A stretch of DNA of 64,000 bases, taken from NCBI RefSeq assembly GCF_029360705.1, contig NZ_JARKMX010000005.1, forward strand, positions 62,001 through 126,000, in the 5' to 3' direction. The notes below the pieces were generated by a model that was not told the DNA's origin, did no database searches, and saw nothing but the letters and a program-made list of their open reading frames with translations. Position numbers and translations under genes: made by a program. Shown piece after piece: positions 28,063 to 36,811 of this stretch (the first letter of the stretch is position 1; the number at the start of each line of letters is the position of its first letter). The DNA is from Paraflavitalea pollutisoli (GTDB lineage: Bacteria; Bacteroidota; Bacteroidia; Chitinophagales; Chitinophagaceae).

Positions 28063-29253
28063 ATGAGCAGCCTGAAACAAAAGATCCATAGCCTGGCTAA
28101 TTCCTATGCCCCGGGATTCATTGAAATACGGCATCATCTGCATGCCCATCCCGAATTGAGCTACCAGGAGGTAGAGACATCACAATTCATTCAAGAAAAA
28201 CTTACTGAATACGGCATCCCCTTCCAGGTGATGGCCACCACGGGTGTGGTGGGACTTATCCAGGGGAAAAATCCCGATAAGCGGGTGATCGCCCTGCGCG
28301 CAGACATCGACGCCCTCCCCATTCTTGAAGCAAACGATATTCCTTACAAATCTACCCGCGATGGCATTATGCACGCATGCGGCCACGATGTTCATACCAC
28401 CTGCCTGCTGGGTGCAGCCAAAATATTGCAGGAACTGAAAGACGAGTGGGAAGGCACCGTGAAGCTAATCTTTCAACCCGGCGAAGAACGCAATCCCGGC
28501 GGTGCCAGCATCCTCATCAAAGAAGGCGTACTGACCAACCCTGCACCGCAAGCCATCTTTGGTTTGCACGTGCATCCGCAATTGCAGGTAGGACAACTCA
28601 GTTTCCGTGGCGGACAGGTCATGGCCAGTGCCGACGAGATCTATATCACCATCAAAGGCAAAGGCGGCCACGCAGCCGCCCCACACCTCACGGTAGATAC
28701 GATCCTGATTGCCTCGCATCTCATCGTGAGCCTGCAGCAGATTATCAGCCGCAACTGCAATCCACTCTCTCCTTCCGTACTCTCCATTTGCTCGATCCAG
28801 GGCGGTCATACCACCAATGTGATCCCCAGCGAAGTGAAACTGATGGGCACCTTCCGCGCCCTCGATGAGGCCTGGCGCTTTAAAGCCCATGAGCTCATCC
28901 GCAACAATGCCATCGGACTGGTACATGCCATGGGCGGCGAGATCGACCTGCACATCGATGTTGGTTACCCTACCGTATATAACCACGAAGGCCTTACCGC
29001 TTCAGCCCGCAAACTGGCCGAGGAATTCATCGGCGCCGAACATGTAGAGACCACCGAAATGCGCATGGGCGCCGAAGACTTTGGTTATTATACGCAACTC
29101 ATACCCGGTTGCTTCTATCGCCTCGGTGTCATGAATGAAGCCAAAGGCATCACCTCCGGTGTACATACCCCCACCTTCAACATCGATGAAAGCGCGATCG
29201 AAAAAGGCATTGGTATGATGGCCTGGCTAGGTGCCAACGCACAGATCGACTAA
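28063..29253 (+). CDS. M20-family amidohydrolase (N-acyl-L-amino-acid / hippurate hydrolase type)
   Basis: 396 residues, cytoplasmic. Di-zinc site elements are visible: MHACGHDVHTTCLLGAA, the catalytic glutamates in FQPGEERNPGGAS, GLHVHPQL and the C-terminal GAEDFGYYTQLIPG. A dimerisation lid lies around residues 180-300 (EIYITIKGKGGHAAAPH). The family hydrolyses N-acyl amino acids or peptides. Stand-alone gene with its own likely promoter box directly upstream and a strong terminator downstream. Confidence 0.94.
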   Translation: MSSLKQKIHSLANSYAPGFIEIRHHLHAHPELSYQEVETSQFIQEKLTEYGIPFQVMATTGVVGLIQGKNPDKRVIALRADIDALPILEANDIPYKSTRDGIMHACGHDVHTTCLLGAAKILQELKDEWEGTVKLIFQPGEERNPGGASILIKEGVLTNPAPQAIFGLHVHPQLQVGQLSFRGGQVMASADEIYITIKGKGGHAAAPHLTVDTILIASHLIVSLQQIISRNCNPLSPSVLSICSIQGGHTTNVIPSEVKLMGTFRALDEAWRFKAHELIRNNAIGLVHAMGGEIDLHIDVGYPTVYNHEGLTASARKLAEEFIGAEHVETTEMRMGAEDFGYYTQLIPGCFYRLGVMNEAKGITSGVHTPTFNIDESAIEKGIGMMAWLGANAQID

Positions 29254-29278
29254 GCAATCATCAAACAAAATTTAATAG

Positions 29279-29308
29279 AACAGCCTCCTTCCCGGGAGGC
29301 TGTTGCTT
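29279..29308 (+). terminator. Rho-independent terminator after the M20 gene
   Basis: A perfect 10-bp stem AACAGCCTCC / GGAGGCTGTT (29279-29288 and 29295-29304) followed by GCTTTT. Confidence 0.85.
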
Positions 29309-29394
29309 TTCAAACACTATCGTTAAGTGAAAGGGCAGGTGAAAACCCGCCCCGTGTTAACAGAGGTTAACTTGCGTATAGAAAACAATTATTA

Positions 29395-29829
29395 TCAACA
29401 GATCTCGAACAACACACGATTGGCATACCCTGCCTTCCCACGCTGATCTTCATAAAATCGCACCACATCTTCTTCGCATTGCAATGTAAAGAGCAGACTG
29501 CCGGGTTCACCACCTGTTGATGCGCCCTGTAAAGGTTCCGCTTCGTACACTATGCTGCCGATGGTATAGTCGGCATTCAAGGTACAATCAACCTGCTTCA
29601 CGGCATTCGCAAAACGCGCTACCGATCCATCGGGCAATACATAATGCAGGTAAATGGTCTGCTGGTCGACCGTAATATCAGTCAATACAGAGGCGGCATT
29701 CTCCAACCTCCCATCCGCACCTACACGGAATTGCTTTTCACTGTGCAGGTGCAATTGCCCGCCTGTGCCGGCGGTATCCTGGTTGCCAAACAAGAGGCAG
29801 CCAATGTAGTCAACGATCTCTTTTTTCAT
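29395..29829 (-). CDS. Small protein related to the secreted protein on the far side of the TlpA-like gene
   Basis: 144 residues from the ATG before KKEIVDYIG; a GTG 11 codons upstream is possible. No signal peptide is evident. It shares a spaced pattern with the 142-residue product of 31300-31728: GADGRLE versus GTDGQVE, then a beta strand, KQVDC versus KETDC, then a Val-Tyr strand and a Gly-Gly turn. The two are probably distant paralogs. Function unknown. It is the last gene of the leftward ABC/TlpA run, 47 nt after the TlpA-like gene. Confidence 0.7.
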   Translation of the reverse strand: MKKEIVDYIGCLLFGNQDTAGTGGQLHLHSEKQFRVGADGRLENAASVLTDITVDQQTIYLHYVLPDGSVARFANAVKQVDCTLNADYTIGSIVYEAEPLQGASTGGEPGSLLFTLQCEEDVVRFYEDQRGKAGYANRVLFEIC

Positions 29830-29876
29830 TTGCTGATACTTTTTGGAGGTTAAACCCGGCACAGGCCGGAATATAT

Positions 29877-31289
29877 TTAAGGCATTAATACCGAGTTCAA
29901 CTGCGCAATCAGCGCATCGGCCGTGCGTGCAGGCCGGGTAACAGCGATCTTACCATCCGGACCGATCACCAACGTGGTAGGATAACCATCCACCCGGTAG
30001 TCCCGGATCATGGGATGTGCCCGCTCCTGGTCCTGTGTGAATACATGGTAACCTTCCACCCCAAATTGCTTTATTGCCTTCTTCCACGTCACGTTGTTAT
30101 CGACAGATACTGTTAGAAAAATTACCTTGTCGTTGTCTTTAAAGTGTTTCTTCACCGGAGCGATGTCCTTGAATAAAACATGACAGGGACCACAGGCGCC
30201 AAACCAAAAATCGACATACACCGTCTTTCCTTTCAGGTCTGCCAGACGAACCGGTTGCCCCTTTTCATCCTCCACCAGGAAGTCGGGTGCCGGCATACCG
30301 TCTTGCATCGCTTTACCTGCATCATATTTGCCCACCACAAAATCACGGTAACGGGCCACATCTTTCTGACGGAAGACCAATTGTTCCAAAACCACAAATT
30401 CTTCCCGCGACAAATCTTCCCGGATATCTCCCAACAGGAACAGCGTCAATACCGGCTGGCGCAAGGAAACCGGCAACACACTGTCGGCATAACGGTATTT
30501 GTCGGCTCTACTATTGCTCCGCTTACCCGCCATCACCAGTGCATCGTAATGCATATTGATCAGTGATCGCACGTTGTTGATATAAGTGCCCGACTCCGCA
30601 AAAGCGCCATCGAACTGCATAGGATTGAGCAGGTATAGTAACACGGCTGGGCTTATTTGTTCCTGGCGGCTGGCCGCCTGTATAGCCGTCTCGTTGTACA
30701 CCGGCCCCACCAGGTTGTAGCGCTTATACAGCAACGCGCCTTTGATCTCACCTTCCAACAATTGTGCAGCCTCCCTACGAAGAATTGGTTTGATCAATGC
30801 CAGCTGCTGCAGGTAATGCTGCTGCGCAGAATCCACCAACCGATGCAGGTAATCGAGCGGAGAGGGAGTAGTCTTCGCCTGAGGCACCGCCGCATTGATA
30901 GCAGCAGAAATCGTATTATTGGTCAGACCATTCATCAGCCCAAATGCTTCCCGGCCACGGCCTTCAGCCCGCACCGAACTACGCGGCGCCGCCGCATCGA
31001 AATGGATCACCAGGCTATCGCCGGCATCCACCATACCATTCACATAGAACTCGCCATCACTGATAGAGATGAGACAGGACTTGCTGATCGTGGCTCGGGC
31101 CTGAAACCGGCCCTGCGTAACAGCTACCTTCAATACCTGCATCTGCCGTATGACGGCGTCTTCCAGCACAGAGACCACCACGCTGTCTTTGTCGAAGTGA
31201 TCGATCGTACCCGTGATATAGGTTGGCTTTTGGGCAAAGCATTGCCCGGCCGATCCTATGACCAGCGCCCAGATGATCCAATACTTCAT
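29877..31289 (-). CDS. TlpA/ResA-like thioredoxin-fold protein with N-terminal DUF4369-like region
   Basis: 470 residues with a signal peptide (MKYWIIWALVIGSAGQCFAQ), so periplasmic or surface. Residues ~20-120 form a beta-sandwich of DUF4369-like type (ITGTIDHFDKDSVVV). The C-terminal ~140 residues are a thioredoxin-like domain with the redox pair in FGACGPCH, cis-Pro in VDGYPTTLVIGPDG and a TlpA-style DFLVEDEKGQPVRLADLKGKTVYVDFW lead-in. It probably reduces or isomerises exported cysteines. Flanked by two small related genes and 10 nt after the upstream one, so co-transcribed. Confidence 0.87.
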   Translation of the reverse strand: MKYWIIWALVIGSAGQCFAQKPTYITGTIDHFDKDSVVVSVLEDAVIRQMQVLKVAVTQGRFQARATISKSCLISISDGEFYVNGMVDAGDSLVIHFDAAAPRSSVRAEGRGREAFGLMNGLTNNTISAAINAAVPQAKTTPSPLDYLHRLVDSAQQHYLQQLALIKPILRREAAQLLEGEIKGALLYKRYNLVGPVYNETAIQAASRQEQISPAVLLYLLNPMQFDGAFAESGTYINNVRSLINMHYDALVMAGKRSNSRADKYRYADSVLPVSLRQPVLTLFLLGDIREDLSREEFVVLEQLVFRQKDVARYRDFVVGKYDAGKAMQDGMPAPDFLVEDEKGQPVRLADLKGKTVYVDFWFGACGPCHVLFKDIAPVKKHFKDNDKVIFLTVSVDNNVTWKKAIKQFGVEGYHVFTQDQERAHPMIRDYRVDGYPTTLVIGPDGKIAVTRPARTADALIAQLNSVLMP

Positions 31290-31299
31290 GATAGGGTGA

Positions 31300-31728
31300 T
31301 TATTTTTCTTCGTATTTGGACACGATCAGCTTCACTTTACGACCTTCCATCTTGGCAATCTCCACGAGAATGGTGAGTACACCGTCTTTAGCTTCAATAG
31401 TGATGGAACCGCCGGAAGTTTCATCACTTTGTGGTTTCTGGAAATCCAGTTTGTACACGGCCTTCCCTTCTTTGTACAAGGTCTTCCACTGGCAATCGGT
31501 TTCCTTAATGATCCCGGTCAAAGCATCTCCTTTGCCGGGCGCGTTCAGGACGATCTTCCCCTGGGAGAATTCAAGCGTCAAAGCATCCGTCTTAATATCT
31601 TCTACCTGACCATCAGTACCAATAAATTCTTGCTTTTCGGAGCTATACACGACATGCTTATCGCATTGGGCAAAACTGGCACCAGCCAGCAGGAGCGCAA
31701 CGAACAATACGGAAAGGAACTTTTTCAT
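31300..31728 (-). CDS. Secreted small protein of unknown function
   Basis: 142 residues from the ATG before KKFLSVLFVALLLAGASFAQ, a clear signal peptide. A longer frame starts 32 codons upstream but lacks a signal. The mature part is beta-rich with a cysteine right after cleavage and a second in KETDCQW. It resembles the 144-residue protein at the other side of the TlpA-like gene, which suggests both are partners or substrates of that thioredoxin-like protein. No known family recognised. Confidence 0.72.
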   Translation of the reverse strand: MKKFLSVLFVALLLAGASFAQCDKHVVYSSEKQEFIGTDGQVEDIKTDALTLEFSQGKIVLNAPGKGDALTGIIKETDCQWKTLYKEGKAVYKLDFQKPQSDETSGGSITIEAKDGVLTILVEIAKMEGRKVKLIVSKYEEK

Positions 31729-31861
31729 GGCTATATCTACTTGATTGGTTAATGGCATTATTGAGTACCGTATCTGAATGCAGTTTACAGAATTATTGAT
31801 GGAGCGCTCTTCAAAATACACCAATTTCCCACCTGGCGTGACGGAAATGCCCTATCCCGTG

Positions 31862-32200
31862 TCAAAACTCGAACAGTTCCAACCGGTTTAGCACACCCGC
31901 CGATTCGATGGCCTCCACTTCCGCCTCCGATCCATTTACCACCCTTTCACTCACCTCGATGGATAAGATCGGAAGGGGTACCGACGTCGTGGCTGCTTCA
32001 GTAGCCGCCGAAGCGGCTGGCTGCCTGGCCAATCCGGCCTTAGTGACGTCCATGCCGGTAAGCGTCGGCCCGGGAACCTGCAGATCAGGCGGGGATAATG
32101 GCTGATCGGCTGCAGCATCCACGGGTTGCGACACATACATCACCGTCATCAACAGCAACAAGATCGGTACGAGGAGATTCATAACAAATAATTTTTTCAT
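31862..32200 (-). CDS. Small single-pass or secreted Ala/Pro-rich protein
   Basis: 112 residues. An N-terminal hydrophobic segment (MNLLVPILLLLMTVMYV) is followed by an Ala/Pro/Thr-rich linker (PAASAATEAATTSVP) and a short acidic C-terminus. No domain recognised. It lies 17 nt downstream of an ABC permease gene and 133 nt before the next gene, within the leftward ABC run. It could be a membrane accessory of the exporter; a spurious call is less likely given its strong signal-like N-terminus. Confidence 0.6.
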   Translation of the reverse strand: MKKLFVMNLLVPILLLLMTVMYVSQPVDAAADQPLSPPDLQVPGPTLTGMDVTKAGLARQPAASAATEAATTSVPLPILSIEVSERVVNGSEAEVEAIESAGVLNRLELFEF

Positions 32201-32217
32201 GGCTATACTTTATGCGA

Positions 32218-32982
32218 TCACCCTCTTTCTTTGCGCTTGACGGTATCCAGAAATCCAAGAGCCAGTATGCCCGCAAACCAGATGAAGGAATAAGTCAGGT
32301 GGTTCATGCCTCCCTTATTGAGATTCCTGAAATACGTAAGCGCCGTATATGCATAAGGATAATAAACAATCTTTTTCCATTGTATGATCATTACCGCTGT
32401 GATCAGCAAGGCCAGGCCAATGCCTACCGGCGCTATATAATTGCGTAGCCTCAGGCTGATCCAATACTGGATGGCCGTCATGGCCAATACGGAAATATAA
32501 ATCTTGCTGGTTACCAGCAGCATGTCGTACCAGGGGATGGGCGTACCGGAGAATTTGTATCCATTATTAACAGCGCTGGCGGCCAAACCCGTTAAAATAA
32601 TCGTTACGTTGAAAAACAACAACGACGCCAGTACCAGCAGGTGTATGATCACAAACTTGGAAAAGAAAATATCAGCATAGCTGCGTGGAGAGGCGTACAC
32701 CTGCTTCCAGGCATTGTTGCGGTATTCGATCTGTACCACGAGGCTGGTAACCAATACTACGTACATTGGAAGGAAAAACGCAGCAGCAGGCTGCCAGTTC
32801 AGATTCATCAGGTTGCGCCAGGCATCGGTTTCAAACTCCTTCAACATTTCATCGGGATTTGCCACAAGGACGATCCACGATATGATGGGCACGATAGTCC
32901 CTGCTATTATAGTAAGCCAGTAGGCAGCCGTTTTACGGCATTTCAGCATTTCCGCGCGTGTATTGATAAAAAAAGAGGCCAT
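32218..32982 (-). CDS. ABC-2 type permease subunit (second exporter)
   Basis: 254 residues with six predicted transmembrane helices. It begins MASFFINTRAEMLKCRKTAAYW, the cytoplasmic lead usual in bacitracin/lantibiotic-type ABC-2 permeases (BcrB/LanE-like). The partner ATPase gene lies 2 nt upstream. Likely exports or clears a peptide or cell-envelope-active compound from the inner membrane; the substrate is unknown. Confidence 0.85.
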   Translation of the reverse strand: MASFFINTRAEMLKCRKTAAYWLTIIAGTIVPIISWIVLVANPDEMLKEFETDAWRNLMNLNWQPAAAFFLPMYVVLVTSLVVQIEYRNNAWKQVYASPRSYADIFFSKFVIIHLLVLASLLFFNVTIILTGLAASAVNNGYKFSGTPIPWYDMLLVTSKIYISVLAMTAIQYWISLRLRNYIAPVGIGLALLITAVMIIQWKKIVYYPYAYTALTYFRNLNKGGMNHLTYSFIWFAGILALGFLDTVKRKERG

Positions 32983-32984
32983 GG

Positions 32985-33896
32985 TTATTCGGATGTAATT
33001 TGAATGAATAGGTTTTCCAGGTCATTTTGTGTCATCGCCATTTGGTACACATCTATCCCTTCCTGTACAAGTGTCCGATTCATGAGCGCCATTTTTTCTC
33101 GGCTCTCGAAATGCACCAGCATCCGGGCACCATTGACTTCTTTTACCGCGTAATGACCGTTGAGTACCTGTTTCGCTTTGAGCGTATCACTTACTTCAAT
33201 CTCGATGGCCGATTGATTCGATTTCAGTTTTTGCAGATCCTGTAGCGTACCCTGAAACAGCAGCTTACCTTTATTGATAATACCTACGTGTGTAGCCATC
33301 TTTTCTACTTCTGCCAACATATGGCTCGATACCATGACCGTTTTGCCATGCTCCCGATTGAGCGTCTTGATCAACTCACGGGTTTCGATGATACCGCTGG
33401 GATCGAGGCCATTGGTAGGTTCATCGAGGATCAGCAACTCGGGATCGTGCAGCAACGCGATGGCAATGGACAGTCGCTGTTTCATGCCCAGCGAGTAAGC
33501 CTTCGCTTTCTTGTTGGCGACATCTTTCAGTTTTACAATGTCCAGCACCTCATTTACCCTTTGCTTTGGGCATTGGTACGATAACCGGAAAACCTCCAGG
33601 TTCTCCCTGCCCGTGAGGTGCAGGTATAAGGAAGGTTGCTCGATCAGGGAGCCCAGGCGTTTCAGTATCTCGATACGGTTGCTCGCCAGTTCCTTGCCGA
33701 AGAGGGTCACACTGCCCTGTTGTTTTTTCAGCAGGCCAAGTATCAGCCGCAGTGTGGTGGTTTTGCCCGCCCCATTAGGACCGAGGAAACCGTAAATACT
33801 TCCTGCTGGTACTTGCAGGCTCAATTGTTGAAGGATGGGTTGCCCGGACCGGAACAAAAAGTCCAGCCGCTGGGTCTCGATAATATGGTTGCTCAT
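32985..33896 (-). CDS. ABC transporter ATP-binding protein (second exporter, BcrA-like)
   Basis: 303 residues. Walker A is GPNGAGKTT, signature YSLGMKQRLSIA and Walker B LLILDEPTNGLD, followed by the switch His in VSSHML. The C-terminal ~80-residue tail is that of BcrA/drug-exporter ATPases. It is followed 2 nt later by its permease gene and preceded by a GIN-like gene with 1 nt between stop and start, so translation is coupled. Confidence 0.94.
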   Translation of the reverse strand: MSNHIIETQRLDFLFRSGQPILQQLSLQVPAGSIYGFLGPNGAGKTTTLRLILGLLKKQQGSVTLFGKELASNRIEILKRLGSLIEQPSLYLHLTGRENLEVFRLSYQCPKQRVNEVLDIVKLKDVANKKAKAYSLGMKQRLSIAIALLHDPELLILDEPTNGLDPSGIIETRELIKTLNREHGKTVMVSSHMLAEVEKMATHVGIINKGKLLFQGTLQDLQKLKSNQSAIEIEVSDTLKAKQVLNGHYAVKEVNGARMLVHFESREKMALMNRTLVQEGIDVYQMAMTQNDLENLFIQITSE

Positions 33897-33897
33897 G

Positions 33898-34632
33898 TTA
33901 TTCTGTTGAAGTGATAAGGGCTTGACGTAACGTTGATCCGGTTAGGTGTAATTGGGAGATACTATCAGTTTGTATAGTCGGCTTTTCATTAAACCGGATA
34001 TGGTCTTCAGTAACTTCCAGGGTCGAGCCCCGCAGTTTGACGGAGAATTTGCCGACAGTAACGTCGCTGTGCAGCTTTACTTCAGATCCATTCCGGGCGT
34101 CGAACTGCAGCGATTGATAATAGGTTACGGGTTTGTGGGCGGGGTCACGGTCATCAGATTGGATCGCCACGGTAGACCCCGACAGCATGAAGTGGAAAGC
34201 AGCCGCCGTTGTACTATCACCGGTATTTTTCACGTCGATGTTGCTGTAGTCAGCAATGATACTATCGGTAGCAGGCAGAAACAGCTCAACATGTACATTA
34301 CTGCTGTAACTATTTTTGCTGCTGGTATCGATCGTCAAGGTCAGCCTGCCGTTGTCCAATTTCCAGAAAATGCCCTTGGGGAAATTTTTATCGATCTCCA
34401 GCCTGGCGGAATCAGCAGGTACCAGCGTGATGTTTTTCAGTCCAATAATGGATACAGACCGCACGGGGCCATCGATCTTGTGTACATTGGCCCAATAACG
34501 GTCCTGTCCAGCCACCGCACGGGTCACGGTAGCCCCACGGGCCACTTGCACCCTCACGAAGATGAACAATCCGGCAATCAGCAGCAGGCCGGTAAGGATC
34601 AATCCAGACAATAATTTATTACTCGTTCTCAT
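33898..34632 (-). CDS. Membrane-anchored GIN/DUF2807-like protein
   Basis: 244 residues with one N-terminal transmembrane helix (LLSGLILTGLLLIAGLFIFV). The rest is a beta-helix-like repeat pattern (SVSIIGLKNITLVPADS, LRGSTLEVTEDHIRF) resembling the putative auto-transporter adhesin head GIN domain (DUF2807) found near Bacteroidota ABC operons. It may sense or bind something at the cell surface. Located between the GntR gene and the second exporter. Confidence 0.7.
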   Translation of the reverse strand: MRTSNKLLSGLILTGLLLIAGLFIFVRVQVARGATVTRAVAGQDRYWANVHKIDGPVRSVSIIGLKNITLVPADSARLEIDKNFPKGIFWKLDNGRLTLTIDTSSKNSYSSNVHVELFLPATDSIIADYSNIDVKNTGDSTTAAAFHFMLSGSTVAIQSDDRDPAHKPVTYYQSLQFDARNGSEVKLHSDVTVGKFSVKLRGSTLEVTEDHIRFNEKPTIQTDSISQLHLTGSTLRQALITSTE

Positions 34633-34650
34633 GTTACTGAGTTATGCTTG

Positions 34651-35022
34651 TTAAGCGAAATGTTGTTGTTTGTATTTTTCGTACCAGGGTTTCAGGTCTT
34701 CCGGTATCATACCCAGCAGGTACATATTACGGAACAGGTTGGGAAGATCTTTTTCGGTAAACTCTGCCTTCCTGTATTGAACAGCCTGTTGCAGCGCATT
34801 GGGTGATACAAAGTATCCGATACCCCGCTGGTTATAGATGATCTCCTGTTGCTGGAGAAACTCGAAGGTCCGCATCACGGTATTAGGATTGACCTCCAGC
34901 TGTACAGCGAGCTCACGCACAGAAGGCACCCTTTCCTCCGGTTTCCACTCCTTCAGGAGTATCTTCTCGCACACATAGTCTGCGATCTGTAAGTATATTG
35001 CTTGCGATTCTCTGAATTGCAT
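34651..35022 (-). CDS. GntR-family transcriptional regulator, YtrA subfamily
   Basis: 123 residues: an N-terminal GntR winged helix (residues 1-70; IYLQIADYVCEKILLKEW ... SVRELAVQLEVNPNTVMRTF) and only a short C-terminal helical tail. This short form is typical of the YtrA subfamily, which usually sits inside and represses operons of ABC exporters that respond to envelope stress. It lies 19 nt downstream of the first exporter's permease. The probable operator is upstream of the first gene of the run. Confidence 0.9.
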   Translation of the reverse strand: MQFRESQAIYLQIADYVCEKILLKEWKPEERVPSVRELAVQLEVNPNTVMRTFEFLQQQEIIYNQRGIGYFVSPNALQQAVQYRKAEFTEKDLPNLFRNMYLLGMIPEDLKPWYEKYKQQHFA

Positions 35023-35041
35023 AATAAGTTGTTTACGTTGG

Positions 35042-35902
35042 TTAAACCTCTTTTTCCTTTAACCTGAAATAAGTGATTACCCAGAATGCCGGCGCAAGCA
35101 CATAGCGGAAGAAACCAAATACTACCTGGCCAACCCAACCGGGCACCTCTACCAGTTTCTCCGAGTTGGGATCGTTGATACCATACGGGTAAAAACTCGT
35201 AAGCCCATCGTCGAAGTAGCCTTGTGGCAGGATGGGATACAATACTTTTGCAATGACCAGGACGTATAACAAGGCCAGCAACAGCAGGGCAATGGTCGTT
35301 TTAATGAAACTGTAGGCTGGAAAGTAAATGGACCCCAGCGCATAAGCTCCCTGTACACCAAAAAACAATGTGAAGGCCATGGCCAGCGGATCGAAGTGTG
35401 GGCCGGTGCCGTCACTAACTCCCCTGTAGAATACATTGGCTACTTCCCGGGGCGTAAAAACTTCCTGTGCTTCGTGAAATTGATCTTCCCAGCTAGCTAA
35501 CCGGATGGCATTGTTCAATTTCACCATCAGAAAATCGACCAGATAGAAAATAACGGTATAACATACGAAGAATATAAAGACGCTATACAGGATCATCACC
35601 AGTACTTTCTCCAATTGTGCAGCTGGTACGGCCAAAAAGTTAATGGCTTTGGGTTTATTGGCAAGATCGCTGAACAGCAAGCTGGCATAGAGCGATCCGG
35701 TAATAAACAACCCTACATAGTAGGTCACGATCTGGCCATCTTCCTGCATGGCGCTGCGCGTTTCGATAATATTCAGAAAGCCATACCACAATAACAGTAG
35801 CGATGCGATGGCCCCCAATGACAACAAATATTTACCGCGGTTGTCGCCCCAGTGCTTCCGCACCAGCAGGCCAAACCGACTTGTATCAAAAACCTGATTC
35901 AT
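35042..35902 (-). CDS. ABC-2 type permease subunit (first exporter)
   Basis: 286 residues with about six transmembrane helices (KYLLSLGAIASLLLLWYGFL ... VGQVVFGFFRYVLAPAFWVITYF). It is an ABC-2-like permease with a large extracytoplasmic loop around residues 120-170. It follows the first ATPase gene by 9 nt and precedes the GntR gene. Substrate unknown; by analogy with YtrABCDEF a peptide or cell-wall-related function is likely. Confidence 0.82.
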   Translation of the reverse strand: MNQVFDTSRFGLLVRKHWGDNRGKYLLSLGAIASLLLLWYGFLNIIETRSAMQEDGQIVTYYVGLFITGSLYASLLFSDLANKPKAINFLAVPAAQLEKVLVMILYSVFIFFVCYTVIFYLVDFLMVKLNNAIRLASWEDQFHEAQEVFTPREVANVFYRGVSDGTGPHFDPLAMAFTLFFGVQGAYALGSIYFPAYSFIKTTIALLLLALLYVLVIAKVLYPILPQGYFDDGLTSFYPYGINDPNSEKLVEVPGWVGQVVFGFFRYVLAPAFWVITYFRLKEKEV

Positions 35903-35911
35903 GTTATTCTA

Positions 35912-36745
35912 TTAAGAGTTGAAGGCTGAGTGAATGGGTTGACGGTTCGTTACAATGGCTTTGTACAGCAGCTCCAGATCGATCTTGCTTTCTTCGCCAT
36001 CGGTATTGGATGTAATGATGGCATTGCCACGCAGGGAGCTTTCGCTGTACAGCGCCCGTTTCACTTCTTCCTGGTCGAAAGAGATGCGGAAAGACAGTTT
36101 GCGGGAGATCGCGTCGATCGTTTGATCAAAAAGGATGTCTCCCTCGTCGATGATCGTGATGCGATCGATCAGGTTTTCGAGGTCTTTTACCTGGTGGGTG
36201 CTGATGATCACACATTTGTTTTCATCGATGGCACCGGCCATGACTTTGCGGAACTGGCTTTTGCTCATAATGTCCAAACCGTTGGTAGGCTCGTCCATCA
36301 GCAAGACAGAAGTATTGCAGGCCAGTCCGAAACTGATCAGCACTTTTTTCTTCTGGCCATAACTCATGCTCTCCAGCTTGTTCTCTACCGGTATCTCGAA
36401 TTCACGGATATAGGTATCAAACTGCTGTTGGTTGAAGCGGGGGTAAAAGGGCGACAGGTTCGACACCATCGCCTGCAACGGAATATTGGGCAGGTAAAAC
36501 TCTTCGGGTACCATAAATACTTCCTGCAGGAAGGCTGGTTGGCGTTTGCCGGGCGTGAAGCCCATCACGTCGATGCTGCCCTGATCGGGAAACAGGAGGC
36601 CGGCGATATTGCGTAATAGGGTCGATTTGCCGGTGCCGTTCTTACCCAGCAGGCCGTAAATATGGCCGGGTTGTAGCTGCAGGCTAAGCCCGGTAAAGAC
36701 TTTCTTTTTGCGGTAGCCAAAGTGCAATTGTTGAATATTGACCAT
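35912..36745 (-). CDS. ABC transporter ATP-binding protein (first exporter)
   Basis: 277 residues, first gene of the leftward run. Walker A GKNGTGKST, signature MSYGQKKKVLISF (SYGQ in place of SGGQ) and Walker B VLLMDEPTNGLD, then IISTHQVKDL. This subfamily fits YtrB-type exporters. Its start lies 14 nt from the edge of an inverted-repeat operator and 35 nt from a strong Bacteroidota-type promoter, so this gene heads the operon of at least six and perhaps nine genes. Confidence 0.92.
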   Translation of the reverse strand: MVNIQQLHFGYRKKKVFTGLSLQLQPGHIYGLLGKNGTGKSTLLRNIAGLLFPDQGSIDVMGFTPGKRQPAFLQEVFMVPEEFYLPNIPLQAMVSNLSPFYPRFNQQQFDTYIREFEIPVENKLESMSYGQKKKVLISFGLACNTSVLLMDEPTNGLDIMSKSQFRKVMAGAIDENKCVIISTHQVKDLENLIDRITIIDEGDILFDQTIDAISRKLSFRISFDQEEVKRALYSESSLRGNAIITSNTDGEESKIDLELLYKAIVTNRQPIHSAFNS

Positions 36746-36759
36746 GCTCGGTGTTTTAG

Positions 36760-36781
36760 TGTACTACTTAAATAGTACACA
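36760..36781 (-). promoter_or_regulatory. Inverted-repeat operator for the YtrA-type GntR regulator
   Basis: A perfect 8-bp inverted repeat GTGTACTA-N6-TAGTACAC spans 36760-36781. It lies downstream of and touching the -7 box, over the expected transcription start. As I recall, YtrA in Bacillus binds a related AGTGTA...TACACT element; the match supports GntR binding, which is inferred. Confidence 0.8.
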
Positions 36782-36811
36782 AACATACTAATACTCCTTA
36801 ACATTCCAAAT
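36781..36811 (-). promoter_or_regulatory. Bacteroidota-type promoter of the ABC/GntR operon
   Basis: On the minus strand TTTG (36808-36811) is followed by 19 nt and then TATGTTTG (36781-36788). This is an exact match to the TTTG-N19-TAnnTTTG consensus. Start of transcription would fall inside the operator. Confidence 0.8.

Noticed and set aside
30657-31376. 239-codon plus-strand frame over the TlpA-like gene
   Set aside because: Antisense, rich in Arg/His typical of shadow frames; no domain seen.
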